The notes under the pieces are model-generated. The model was not told the DNA's origin. It did not search any database and saw nothing but the letters and a program-made list of their open reading frames with translations. DNA of 64,000 nt from Bacteroidales bacterium (GTDB lineage Bacteria; Bacteroidota; Bacteroidia; Bacteroidales; P3). The translations under genes were made by a program, and so were the position numbers. Shown in pieces: positions 52,448-61,973 of the stretch; within the stretch, counting starts at the first letter, position 1, and every line of letters begins with the position of its first letter. The DNA lies in NCBI GenBank assembly GCA_016292015.1, contig JAEEZY010000020.1:96207-160206 (forward strand). The letters run 5' to 3'.

Positions 52448-53911
52448 ATGAAGAGAATACTACTGCTTGTCGTTTTATTCGCCACTATACTTTCGGCACA
52501 GGCGCAGGCGCCTAATATTACAATCAAAGGTCGTGCCGCCAACGCCGACGGCAAGGAGATAGAATTGTATAAGTATAGCGACCAGCTCGGCAAGGCCGAG
52601 GTGGCGCTCGACCGTGCCGAGATAAAGAGCGGAACGGGATTTGAGTTGAAGATGTACGCCAAATACACCACTCTCGTATTCCTCCAGGTGGAGAACTACT
52701 CGCAGTCGTTCTATGTGGAGCCGGGACGTACTTATGAGGTGCTTATACCCAAGTTCGACTGGGCGATAGACGAGCGGCGCAATGTGCATCTCTCGCCCGA
52801 GGCCTTGCCTGTGGTGTTCGAGAACTTGCCAAAGGACGAAGTGAACTTAAAGATTAACGATTTCGACGCGCTGGTTGACAGTTTCATCACGGCAAATCGC
52901 TATTATTTCGACTTGAAGTTCCATCCGCAGCGGAGGTATTTCGACACGCTGTGTGCGCTGGTGGAGAAGCGCCTGCCCGACGGGAAGAACGCTTTCTTCA
53001 ACCGCTACAAGAAGTTCTCGTTGGCAGAGTTGAAATTCAAACTGCATTTCGACTCGCGTAAAAATATGTACAACAAATACATTGCGGGTGAGCCGATATT
53101 ATATCACGACGAGAATTATATGTCGCTGTTTCTTACCATGTTTAGCAATAGCATATCTGGAGGCAACCGCTACAACAGCATACATAAGCTGAGCCGGTGG
53201 GTCAACAACGGCAAAATCGGGACCTATATGGATTCGATAGGTCTTGACCCTCTGCTGAGAAACGAGCAGGTGCGCGAACTGGCGGCTATACAGGCGCTGA
53301 AAGAGAGCTACTACAAGACCAAATACTACAAGCAGGACAAGGTGGTCGCTGCGTTGGACGTGCTGCGGTCGAGAAGCAAGTTCCCTGAGCACAGGGAGTT
53401 GATAAAGAATCTTCTGACGTTGTTTTCGCAAAACAGCAAAGGCGGCGAGGTGACATCGTTCACCCTACCTGACGTGGATAAGAAAATGGTGAGCCTTGAC
53501 TCGTTCAAGGGCAAGTGGGTGTATCTGTCGTTCGTGAGGGTGGGGGAAACTCACTCGCTGAAGGAGATAGAGACTCTGGCGTTTTTTAAGGACAGCATCT
53601 ATGCCAAGAGCAAGAACGTGGAGTTTGTAACCATCTGCTGCGACCGCGAGTTCCAGAAGATGTACCACTTCCTGCGTAACAACAAACGTGGGGCACGGTA
53701 CAACTGGACGTGGTTGCATTTTAACAACAATTTCAGGCTTTTGGAGAAGTATGGAGTGGTGAGCTATCCCACCTTCCTGCTTATCAACCCCGACGGCAAA
53801 CTGCAGTATTCCATCACCCCCACACCAGGGTCGGGCTTGTTGGTCAATCCCCCTTGGGCAGAGAAGAAAGAGTCCGACAAGAAGGGCTTCTTCCTGAATA
53901 TGGGAAGATGA
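52448..53911 (+). CDS. TlpA-like thioredoxin-fold protein without CxxC
   Basis: A 487-residue protein from the start at 52448 (MKRILLLVVLF...SAQAQ signal). An N-terminal beta-sandwich (NITIKGRAANADGKEIELYKYSD), an alpha-helical middle domain (FDALVDSFITANRYYFDLKFH) and a C-terminal thioredoxin fold (VTSFTLPDVDKKMVSLDSFKGKWVYLSFVRV..., with a cis-Pro at VVSYPTFLL) follow the usual Bacteroidota TlpA-family layout. The active-site CxxC is missing: the position reads VRVGETHS. It is therefore unlikely to be a disulfide reductase, although the partner-binding Pro is kept. Confidence 0.8.
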   Translation: MKRILLLVVLFATILSAQAQAPNITIKGRAANADGKEIELYKYSDQLGKAEVALDRAEIKSGTGFELKMYAKYTTLVFLQVENYSQSFYVEPGRTYEVLIPKFDWAIDERRNVHLSPEALPVVFENLPKDEVNLKINDFDALVDSFITANRYYFDLKFHPQRRYFDTLCALVEKRLPDGKNAFFNRYKKFSLAELKFKLHFDSRKNMYNKYIAGEPILYHDENYMSLFLTMFSNSISGGNRYNSIHKLSRWVNNGKIGTYMDSIGLDPLLRNEQVRELAAIQALKESYYKTKYYKQDKVVAALDVLRSRSKFPEHRELIKNLLTLFSQNSKGGEVTSFTLPDVDKKMVSLDSFKGKWVYLSFVRVGETHSLKEIETLAFFKDSIYAKSKNVEFVTICCDREFQKMYHFLRNNKRGARYNWTWLHFNNNFRLLEKYGVVSYPTFLLINPDGKLQYSITPTPGSGLLVNPPWAEKKESDKKGFFLNMGR

Positions 53912-54037
53912 TGAGTCTTCCTGAGTCTTTCACGAGCGTTGGTCTTGGCATTTACTTTTATTTTTTGGTAACTATATACCAGTTGACCCGAAAAACGATA
54001 TAACAAACTAACACTCGTTTTTTTGGAAAATTGTATG

Positions 54038-54045
54038 TAACTTTG
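54038..54045 (+). promoter_or_regulatory. -7 promoter element ahead of the sorting-domain gene
   Basis: TAACTTTG followed by CAAGC, 115 bp before the CDS. A short frame starts 28 nt downstream. Confidence 0.5.
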
Positions 54046-54073
54046 CAAGCGTTAACCAATTAAAAAACATGTT

Positions 54074-54148
54074 ATGAAGACACTGATGAGAAGGGGAAAA
54101 CAAAAACTGCTGACGATGGGAGAGAGGAATAAGTCAATAATAAACTAA
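54074..54148 (+). CDS. Possible 24-residue basic leader peptide, unproven
   Basis: The frame MKTLMRRGKQKLLTMGERNK... starts 28 nt after the -7 element and stops 11 bp before the next gene. It is rich in Lys/Arg. No homology is recognised; it may be chance. Confidence 0.25.
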   Translation: MKTLMRRGKQKLLTMGERNKSIIN

Positions 54149-54159
54149 AAACATTGATT

Positions 54160-55263
54160 ATGAACCCTCGGGCGGTTATATTGTTTGTATCTGTATGGCT
54201 TATATTGGTGTCGAGCGTCAAGGCGCAGGATACCATCGATACCAATTATTATCGATACGCAATACCGAAAGTATCTAGTCCTTATCCAAATCCTCGAGGG
54301 TGTCCCAACGGTGTGGGCTTCACAAATTATGACCCGGGCGATGGTTCTCTCAGCAATACCTATATGTGGAATGATAATTTCTATTACGTGTTTTGTAAGA
54401 TGAGAGAACGGGATTTCGATGTCTATGGAATAGCGTTGCTTCTTGACAGGACTGATAAATTCGCAGAGGGCGACTCCATTGTTGCCGCATTGTTTGATGG
54501 ATCGTGTTTCATGTCTGGTTATGAATGTTCTGACCCGATAGGCTCCATTGTGCTCAAAGGAGGGGAAGTGGGCAAGCGACGCTGGATGGAGATACCAATT
54601 ATGCAGGATTCGTCGATATATGGAAACCCTGGCTATAATGTATTTTGCATGACAGCTCATGATGACTGCATTGACCATGTGGAATATCTTCCAATTATGG
54701 AATTTTATTTTGACACGCCTCGTCATGTGCCGGCTGATACGATATGTTATACGGTAAGACCATATCGTGAGAACGGTAGTGGTTATTGCCTTGCTCAGGT
54801 TTGGAGTCTATATACTTCATCGCTTTTTATCTGGTATCCTCGAAATGGTGGAGGGGCTCAAACAATAACCCATGGTAAGTGGCATCATGCGTTTCCTATA
54901 ACCGCCCCACTGCCGGATTGGGAGGTATCGATGCTTGACACCCTCATCCCTATGCCGCATAATCCTGAGGATACGGTATCTGGCGAACCTGAAGATCCGG
55001 AAAATATAGGCGAGGCAGCTGTTTCGCCGACGTTCAGCGTGTATCCCAATCCAGCTATGTCAACGGTCACCGTAGAAGGTGAAACACAAATACGTGGCCT
55101 TTCGCTAAGCAGCGTTACGGGAGCGACGGTTATTGTTGACAAAGGAGGTGGAACGTCTGTATCGCTCGATGTATCGGCGCTTCAACCTGGAATATATGTT
55201 CTCAAGATAACCACGATACGAGGTCTTGTGGTGAAGAAAATAGCCATCAGGCAAGGGATGTAA
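54160..55263 (+). CDS. Secreted protein with T9SS C-terminal sorting domain
   Basis: A 367-residue cargo-type protein. Signal peptide ends SSVKAQ; a Cys-containing beta-rich body of unknown fold follows; the last about 75 residues are a type A sorting domain (FSVYPNPAMSTVTVEGETQI, then LSLSSVTGATV, ALQPGIYVLKITTIRGLVVKKIAI) separated from the body by a Glu/Pro-rich linker (PHNPEDTVSGEPEDPEN). PorU/PorV in the same window would process such proteins. The function of the body is unknown. An upstream TTG (54154) is not used as start because the ATG at 54160 suffices. Confidence 0.85.
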   Translation: MNPRAVILFVSVWLILVSSVKAQDTIDTNYYRYAIPKVSSPYPNPRGCPNGVGFTNYDPGDGSLSNTYMWNDNFYYVFCKMRERDFDVYGIALLLDRTDKFAEGDSIVAALFDGSCFMSGYECSDPIGSIVLKGGEVGKRRWMEIPIMQDSSIYGNPGYNVFCMTAHDDCIDHVEYLPIMEFYFDTPRHVPADTICYTVRPYRENGSGYCLAQVWSLYTSSLFIWYPRNGGGAQTITHGKWHHAFPITAPLPDWEVSMLDTLIPMPHNPEDTVSGEPEDPENIGEAAVSPTFSVYPNPAMSTVTVEGETQIRGLSLSSVTGATVIVDKGGGTSVSLDVSALQPGIYVLKITTIRGLVVKKIAIRQGM

Positions 55264-55302
55264 AGCAACGGCGGATTTCTCATCCGCCGTTGTTTTCTTT
55301 TG
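55264..55302 (+). terminator. Terminator after the T9SS cargo gene
   Basis: CAACGGCGGAT and ATCCGCCGTTG form a perfect 11-bp stem with loop TTCTC, followed by a T-run. Confidence 0.9.
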
Positions 55303-55441
55303 TTCGCTGTGGAGGTGGATCGCAAGTGTCGGCTTCGGTTTGTCGATTTAACATCATTTTGTTGATAAAAGGATGGGGGATAGGAGGACTATTTATATAT
55401 TTAGTTTTATTTTTAGTGTTTGAAACGAAATATTTAATTCT

Positions 55442-58400
55442 ATGCAAAGAGTTGGATTTGTTGCTTTTATGGTGATGACGATGCTGTCGGTCATGCCCAC
55501 TGAGGCTCAAAATGCCAGAGGTGACGGCGACTGGGAGCGTGCACACGACCTGTTCGCAAAAGAGAAATACGCTGCTGCTCAGTTTATCTACGACAGGTTG
55601 GCCGCTGGCGGACAGCAGTCGACAGTAGGAGTTCAGCAGTCGGATGCGGTATATTATGCTGCCGTATGCTCGGAGAAGTTGGGCAACGACGATGCGCGCT
55701 GGCGCTTGGAGGAATTCTTGAGGTTGCACCCGCAGAGCAGCCGCTGCAACATGGCGCGCTACTATCTGGGCAATTATTTCTACACGAGGGGCGAATATGC
55801 CGAAGCATTGGATTATTACAAGGTGATTACGGTGCAGGAAGTGGAATACGGGCAGCGAAACGAGTATGAGTTCAAGAAAGCGTATTGCCATCTTGCCAAA
55901 GGGGAGCGCTCAAAGGCCAAGGAGATATTCTCGAGAATACAGGGCACCAAGTCGAAATACGGCACATCCGCGCTCTACTATTATGCTCATATCCAGTACA
56001 TGGATGCTGAGTACGAGTTGGCACTTAAGAACTTCGAGAAGCTGAAAGGCGACAAGAAGTTCGGACGCATAGTGCCGAGCTACACGGCGAGGATATACTA
56101 CTATCTCGGAAAAGAGGATGAGCTGCTGACCATAGCTCCTGGCCTCCTGGAGCAGGAGGACGCCTTCAAGCGTGAGGAGATAGCTCAGATGGTGGCCGAG
56201 GTGTATTTCAACAGAGGCGACTACCGCAGGGCGTTGAACTACTACCACAAGGTTGAGCAGCTGACGCCGACCAAGCGTACGAGGAAGAACGAAAGCGGTG
56301 TGATTTGCACACCACAGGACAACCACTACCAGATGGGATACAGCTACTATATGCTGCATCAGTACGACTCTGCAGCGAGGTATCTGGAGATGAAGACCGT
56401 CTGCACCGACAGCGTGGCGCAGAACGCACTCTATGCCTTGGGCGACTGCTACGTGAAGTTGGGCGACAAGCATAAGGCTCGCTCGTCGTTTCTGCAGGCC
56501 TCGCAGATGAACTTCGACAAGGCCATAAAGGAAGATGCGCTCTTCAACTACGCCAAGCTTTCGTGCGAGTTGAACGCCAACCCATATAACGAGTCGATAC
56601 GCTCGTTTCAAGACTACCTGACGCAGTATCCAAAGACAAAACACAAGACCGAGATACAGGAGATACTCGCCTCGCTCTATATGAGTACGCGCAACTATAA
56701 GGATGCGCTGACGCTGATAGAGAAGATTCCTGACAGAAACGCCGCATTGAACGAGGCCTACCAGCGCATCTGCCTGAACCGGGGAATCGAGCTTTTCAAT
56801 GCTGGGTCGGTTGAGCATGCCTCCACTTATTTTGAGAAGGCGATGAAGATAAATGCGGTGAGGGAGGTGACGGCAGACGCCTGCTATCTCTACGGCGAGT
56901 CGCAGTATAGGCTTGGCGACGTGTCCAAGGCCGACAAGGCAATCGACCGCTTCCTGCTCTCGACGCCGGCCAAGAAGTCGTCTTATTATCCCCAGGCGCT
57001 TTACACCTATGGCTATATCTGCATGAAACAGAAACGGTATGACGACGCGTCGGGCTATTTCGGTGATTTCGGCAAGGTCGCCAAATCCGATGATTTGCGA
57101 CTGCAGAAAGGCGACGCCTACAACCGCATGGGCGACTGCGCCTACATACAGTCGCATTTCGCCGAAGCCATCGGCTACTACGACAAAGTTATAAACGCCG
57201 ACGCTGTGGGTGCCGACTATGCTACCTACCAAAAGGCTCTCTGTCAAGGAGCCATGGGCAAGCGTACTGACAAGCTATCGACACTGAATACCATATTTGA
57301 GCGCTATAAGGGTTCTTCCTATTGCCCTAAGGCGACAATCGAGATAGCCAATACGTACACAGTGCTTAACAACAACGAGATGGCTCTGGTGTACTACAAC
57401 AAATATATCAAAGACTACCCACGCAGCTCACAGATCAAAGGCGCATTGTTGAGCATGGGCCTGGTTCACTATAATATGGGCCAAAACACTAAAGCACTCG
57501 AAGCTTTCGACCAACTGCTGACTCAATATCCCGGCACCGAAGAGTCGAAGGACGCCCTTTCTACTATAAAGAACATCTACGTCGAAGAAAACCGTGTGGA
57601 CGAGTATTTCACTTATGTGCAGAAAAAGACCAAGATATCGGTATCGACGACCGAGCAGGACAGCACCACGTTCGTGGCGGCTCAGAACCGCTATTTCGAA
57701 GGCGATTGCGAGAGCAGCGTGATTGGATTCGAGAACTATGTTAAGAAGTTCCCCAATGGACTTTACTCCCTGACAGCCCACTACTATTTGGCCGACTGCC
57801 TCTATCGGATGGGACAGAACGAGCGGGCTCTGCCCCACTATGAATACGTACTCGATGCCAACACCAATCAGTACACCGAGCGCTCGCTCTGCAACGCGGC
57901 TCAGATTGCCTATTCGCTCACCGACTACACCCGCGCGCTGGGCCACTACACCATGTTGTCTCAGAATGCAGAGAGCGAGTCGTTGAGAATGTCCGGTAAA
58001 GTGGGCATGATGCGTTGCAATGCGATGATAGGCAATCACGCTGGTGTGGTGGAAACTGCCATGCAGGTTGCAGACGATCCGACGACAACGGCTGAATTGC
58101 GCGACGAGGCCTGTATCACGCTGGCTCGCAGCTACAAGAATGCCGGCGACAAGACTAACGCCGACCTCTACTACTCCAAACTTCTGCGCTCGTCCAACGG
58201 CGAATACAGTGGCGAGGCGGCCTATTACGGAGCCGAAAGTTATTACAACAAGAAAGACTATGACGGAGCCGAGAGCGCTATAGAACGTATCATAGCCGAG
58301 CCTCACAGCGACTACTGGCTGGCCAAGACTTTCATCCTCTGGGCCGACATTTTCTATGCCAGAGAAAACAACATGCAGGCCAAGCAGACGCTGCAAAGTA

Positions 58401-58528
58401 TAATCGACAACTACGACGGCGACGAATTGGTAAGGGAGGCACAGGCCAAGTACGACGCGATTGTGGAGTCTGAGAAGAGCGATCACCCCGCCGACGAGGA
58501 ACAGATTGAGATTAATTTGGAGTTTTAA
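55442..58528 (+). CDS. Large tetratricopeptide-repeat protein
   Basis: A 1028-residue exported protein (signal MQRVGFVAFMVMTMLSVMPTEAQ) composed almost wholly of TPR units, e.g. RAHDLFAKEKYAAAQFIYDRL, MARYYLGNYFYTRGEYAEALDYYKVI and later YCPKATIEIANTYTVLNNNEMALVYYNKYIKDYP. The C-terminus is acidic (HPADEEQIEINLEF). It is followed after 37 bp by a TonB-type barrel, a pairing recurrent in Bacteroidota whose function is not known to me; likely a periplasmic scaffold for that barrel. Confidence 0.85.
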   Translation: MQRVGFVAFMVMTMLSVMPTEAQNARGDGDWERAHDLFAKEKYAAAQFIYDRLAAGGQQSTVGVQQSDAVYYAAVCSEKLGNDDARWRLEEFLRLHPQSSRCNMARYYLGNYFYTRGEYAEALDYYKVITVQEVEYGQRNEYEFKKAYCHLAKGERSKAKEIFSRIQGTKSKYGTSALYYYAHIQYMDAEYELALKNFEKLKGDKKFGRIVPSYTARIYYYLGKEDELLTIAPGLLEQEDAFKREEIAQMVAEVYFNRGDYRRALNYYHKVEQLTPTKRTRKNESGVICTPQDNHYQMGYSYYMLHQYDSAARYLEMKTVCTDSVAQNALYALGDCYVKLGDKHKARSSFLQASQMNFDKAIKEDALFNYAKLSCELNANPYNESIRSFQDYLTQYPKTKHKTEIQEILASLYMSTRNYKDALTLIEKIPDRNAALNEAYQRICLNRGIELFNAGSVEHASTYFEKAMKINAVREVTADACYLYGESQYRLGDVSKADKAIDRFLLSTPAKKSSYYPQALYTYGYICMKQKRYDDASGYFGDFGKVAKSDDLRLQKGDAYNRMGDCAYIQSHFAEAIGYYDKVINADAVGADYATYQKALCQGAMGKRTDKLSTLNTIFERYKGSSYCPKATIEIANTYTVLNNNEMALVYYNKYIKDYPRSSQIKGALLSMGLVHYNMGQNTKALEAFDQLLTQYPGTEESKDALSTIKNIYVEENRVDEYFTYVQKKTKISVSTTEQDSTTFVAAQNRYFEGDCESSVIGFENYVKKFPNGLYSLTAHYYLADCLYRMGQNERALPHYEYVLDANTNQYTERSLCNAAQIAYSLTDYTRALGHYTMLSQNAESESLRMSGKVGMMRCNAMIGNHAGVVETAMQVADDPTTTAELRDEACITLARSYKNAGDKTNADLYYSKLLRSSNGEYSGEAAYYGAESYYNKKDYDGAESAIERIIAEPHSDYWLAKTFILWADIFYARENNMQAKQTLQSIIDNYDGDELVREAQAKYDAIVESEKSDHPADEEQIEINLEF

Positions 58529-58565
58529 GATAGTTTTCGTTTTCACAAGTCCTAACTAACCATAC

Positions 58566-60392
58566 ATGAGGATGAACAAGAGAATTGCCATACTGCTGAT
58601 TATCGGTTTTCAACTGTCGGCACCGGCGTTGATCGCCCAGAACCCCGACGAAACCTTCAACGAGAGCGTCACCGTTACCGGCACCTACCGACCGGAGATA
58701 AAAGAGTTCGACAAAATAAACATTGCGCCGCAGATTGCCGACACCTCGACGGCCATGCGCCACAAGTTCAGCTACGAGGTGAGCACCACCCGTCTCACCT
58801 CCCTCTATTCGCCCACACGCATCAAGGCGGCGAAAATCATCGGCGAACCGACATCGAGGCTCTACAACAGCTATGTGCGTCTGGGCTTCGGCAACTATTG
58901 GTCGCCGCTGGCGGAGATATACTACAACAGCACCCGCAGCAAGAAGATAAACTACGGTGTGTTCGCCACCCACAACTCGTCGTGGGGCACCATCGGAAAA
59001 CGCAAGAAAGGTGTCGATTTTCCCGGCACCTATTACGGAAAGAACCATTTCTCGCAGACGGGCGTGACGGCGTTCGGCAAGTTCATCGTGGGCGACAAGG
59101 TACAGCTGGCTACTGATTTGTCGTTTGAGAACGATTACAACCTCTACTACGGCTTCAACGACTCCACGCTGCACGCCAATGACTCGCTTGTCGGATTCGG
59201 ACACAGCGCGACAGTCAACTACCGCGACTCGCTGAAGGTCAAGGACTACCGGGCTCTCTACAACCGGCTGGCTTGGAACTTCGGAGTGAAAGACCTCAGC
59301 ACCGAAGCGTTAGGCTATTCGGCAAACATAAAAGTCTCTAACCTGTGGGCTTTGTATAAGCAGAACGAACTGAACATTAATCTCGACGGCGATGTACACT
59401 ATGCTTTCAATGTGGGGAAGAAGAAAAAACACAAGGCAATCGCCTATCTGCATCTAATGTGGGATGGCTACTACGGCACCGTGAATCCATCCGCCAGCAT
59501 GACTATGCCGCTGGGTTATAGCGGGGCGGCGCCTACGAGCCAGTCGGCTTTCCGCAATCTGTTCGACATCAATCCGTACGTCGATTTCCTGTTCGGGTCG
59601 TTCAAGCTGCACGCTGGATTCCTGTCCAATATCGAGAATTTCTCCAACGCCGACTCCACTCGATTCCACATCTATCCCGATGTCGAGCTCAGTAAGTCGT
59701 TTCTGAAGGAGGCGTTGAACCTCAGCCTCGGAGCTGTGGGCGCGATGGATGCCAACAGCCTCGATGTCATACGCCAGGTCAACCCCTACGTAGGGCCGTA
59801 CTCCACCATGCGCGGCACCTCTCACTACGACTTCTACCTGCGTATGCGAGTGAACTTCAGTAAGAAACTGGAGATGAAGCTCTATGGCGAATTCAATATG
59901 TTCACGGACGACCTCTGTTTCCAACTCGACACCAACTATGTGCTGAGGAACGTCTATGAGCCGCTCTATCTGAAATACAACCGCGTGAAGGCAGGAGGAA
60001 GCTTCTCCTTCGTCAACGACGAGATGCTCAACATCTCGCTTGGTGGTAACTACTATTACTACACCGACAAGACTTTGCCCTACCGTCCAGACTTCGACGC
60101 CTTCTTCTCAGCCAAGTTCAACTACCACGACAAGTGGCTTTTCGGAATCCAGGCATTGGTGGTGGGCAAGATGAGGGGAAGCCAGCCGACAGCTGACGGC
60201 TCGGTCGAGACCCTCCCGTTGCGTTACGGCATCTCCGCCGAACTCGAATACCGTCACAACCGCGCTCTCTCTTTCTTCATCAAGGCCGACAACCTCGCCT
60301 ACCAGCGCTACTACCTATGGTCCAACTACCCCTCGCAGCGCATCACCTTCCTCGCGGGTGTCACCTACACCATACTCACCAAGAAACGCTAA
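58566..60392 (+). CDS. TonB-dependent-receptor-like outer membrane barrel
   Basis: A 608-residue barrel protein; two starts 6 bp apart (58566 or 58572) are equivalent. Signal peptide ends PALIAQ. A short N-terminal piece (NESVTVTGTYRPEIKEFDKINIAPQIADTS) looks like a remnant plug segment without a full plug domain; the remainder is barrel strands, ending YPSQRITFLAGVTYTILTKKR. It is probably a structural or specialised porin-like barrel working with the upstream TPR protein. Confidence 0.8.
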   Translation: MRMNKRIAILLIIGFQLSAPALIAQNPDETFNESVTVTGTYRPEIKEFDKINIAPQIADTSTAMRHKFSYEVSTTRLTSLYSPTRIKAAKIIGEPTSRLYNSYVRLGFGNYWSPLAEIYYNSTRSKKINYGVFATHNSSWGTIGKRKKGVDFPGTYYGKNHFSQTGVTAFGKFIVGDKVQLATDLSFENDYNLYYGFNDSTLHANDSLVGFGHSATVNYRDSLKVKDYRALYNRLAWNFGVKDLSTEALGYSANIKVSNLWALYKQNELNINLDGDVHYAFNVGKKKKHKAIAYLHLMWDGYYGTVNPSASMTMPLGYSGAAPTSQSAFRNLFDINPYVDFLFGSFKLHAGFLSNIENFSNADSTRFHIYPDVELSKSFLKEALNLSLGAVGAMDANSLDVIRQVNPYVGPYSTMRGTSHYDFYLRMRVNFSKKLEMKLYGEFNMFTDDLCFQLDTNYVLRNVYEPLYLKYNRVKAGGSFSFVNDEMLNISLGGNYYYYTDKTLPYRPDFDAFFSAKFNYHDKWLFGIQALVVGKMRGSQPTADGSVETLPLRYGISAELEYRHNRALSFFIKADNLAYQRYYLWSNYPSQRITFLAGVTYTILTKKR

Positions 60393-60413
60393 TCCACATC
60401 CTCCCCGAAGTAC

Positions 60414-60546
60414 TCTTGAACCTTGAACCTTGAAACTTGACCCTTGAACTTTGAACTCTTAAACTCTCAAACTCTCAAGCGAAGCGAACCCTTAAAACCT
60501 TTTAAGCGAAGCGAACCTTTAAAACTCTTAAACTCTTAAACTCTTA
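60414..60546 (+). repeat. Heptameric repeat region upstream of folC
   Basis: CTTGAAC-type 7-mers (about 60416-60456) grade into CTCTCAA and CTCTTAA-type units, interrupted twice by AAGCGAAGCGAACC. It ends just before the GTG start of folC. Confidence 0.75.
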
Positions 60547-60553
60547 ACCCCAA

Positions 60554-61864
60554 GTGAACTACGTACAGACAGTCGATTATATGACTAAAGCCCTGCCCAT
60601 GTATCATCGCATAGGGGCGGCGGCTTACAAAGCCGATATAAAGAACACCGTGCAGCTGATGTCGCTGCTCGGCAACCCCGAGAAGAAGTTCAAATCCATA
60701 CATGTTGCCGGCACCAATGGCAAGGGCTCCGTATGCCACATGCTCGCTTCCATACTGCAGGAGGCTGGCTACAAGGTTGGACTCTACACCTCGCCCCATC
60801 TCGTCGATTTTCGCGAACGCATCCGCGTCAACGGCGAGATGATCATCCGCGGCAATGTGGTCGATTTCGTCCAGAACTACCGTTGTGCCATTGAGGGCAT
60901 CGGTCTTTCTTTCTTCGAGATGACCGTCGGGTTGGCCTTCGACTATTTCGCCCAGCAGCAGGTCGATGTGGCGGTTGTCGAAGTGGGCATGGGCGGACGG
61001 CTCGACAGCACCAACGTCATCACCCCCGACCTCAGCGTCATCACCAACATCGGCCTCGACCACACCCAGTTCCTCGGCGACACCCTCACCAAGATCGCCT
61101 CCGAGAAAGCCGGCATCATCAAAGCCGACGTCCCCGTGGTGATTGGTGAGACACATGCCGACACCGCCGGCGTCTTCGAGGCGAAGGCTATGCAGCTCGG
61201 CTCACCAATCGACTTCGCCGACAAACGCTACAAGATAGACATAAAATCCGACGACGGAAACATGATCACCTTCGACGTCGAAAAGCTCGGACAGAAGGTA
61301 TTCGGACCTCTGCAATGTCCCCTCACGGGTGCCTACCAGCAGAAGAATATCGCCACCGTCTTCCAGTCATTGGAAATCCTGCGCATCCTGGGATACAAAA
61401 TAAGCGACGCCAATATCGCCGACGGCTTGTATAATGTGGTGAAGAACACAGGGCTGCATGGTCGCTGGCAGGTGGTGAAGAAGAAACCGCTAACAATCTG
61501 TGAAACCGCGCACAATGCCGACGGCATACGGTCGATGCTCACCAAGCTCGGCACGATGAAGTACGAGCGGCTACGTGTGGTTTACGGATGTGTGAACGAC
61601 AAAGACTTCGGCTCCATACTCGCTATGCTGCCCAAGGAGGCGGAGTATTATTTCACACGCCCGAGTGTCGAGCGGGGCCTCGACGTCGAGGTGCTGCAGA
61701 CGGCTGCCCAAGAAAATGGCCTGTCGGGGAAAACCTACAGCGATGTGGGAGCGGCGTTGAGCGCTGCCACCGCCGACGCCTCGCCGAAGGATCTGATACT
61801 CGTCACCGGAAGCATCTTCCTCGTCGCCGACTGCCTATCCTGGCTAACCACCCACAAGAAATAG
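60554..61864 (+). CDS. folC: Bifunctional folylpolyglutamate/dihydrofolate synthase
   Basis: A 436-residue Mur-ligase-family enzyme adding glutamates to folate. P-loop AGTNGKGSVCHML at about residues 52-64, YTSPHLVDFRERIRVNG, TVGLAFDYF, GGRLDSTNVI, the Mg2+/ATP segment and a C-terminal domain with CETAHNADG. It starts with GTG at 60554; an ATG 27 bp later is an alternative. Confidence 0.94.
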   Translation: MNYVQTVDYMTKALPMYHRIGAAAYKADIKNTVQLMSLLGNPEKKFKSIHVAGTNGKGSVCHMLASILQEAGYKVGLYTSPHLVDFRERIRVNGEMIIRGNVVDFVQNYRCAIEGIGLSFFEMTVGLAFDYFAQQQVDVAVVEVGMGGRLDSTNVITPDLSVITNIGLDHTQFLGDTLTKIASEKAGIIKADVPVVIGETHADTAGVFEAKAMQLGSPIDFADKRYKIDIKSDDGNMITFDVEKLGQKVFGPLQCPLTGAYQQKNIATVFQSLEILRILGYKISDANIADGLYNVVKNTGLHGRWQVVKKKPLTICETAHNADGIRSMLTKLGTMKYERLRVVYGCVNDKDFGSILAMLPKEAEYYFTRPSVERGLDVEVLQTAAQENGLSGKTYSDVGAALSAATADASPKDLILVTGSIFLVADCLSWLTTHKK

Positions 61865-61904
61865 CAGCCACCACCCGCCAACCTCATACCTTTCATCCCA
61901 AGCA

Positions 61905-61972
61905 AAGCGCCTCCCCATTAACCCCAGAAGCCAATAACCATTAACCCCATTAACCATTAATCATTAATCCAT
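61905..61972 (+). repeat. Heptameric tract upstream of yggS
   Basis: CCATTAA/TCATTAA-type 7-nt repeats, ending a few bases before the ATG at 61974. Confidence 0.6.
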
Positions 61973-61973
61973 C

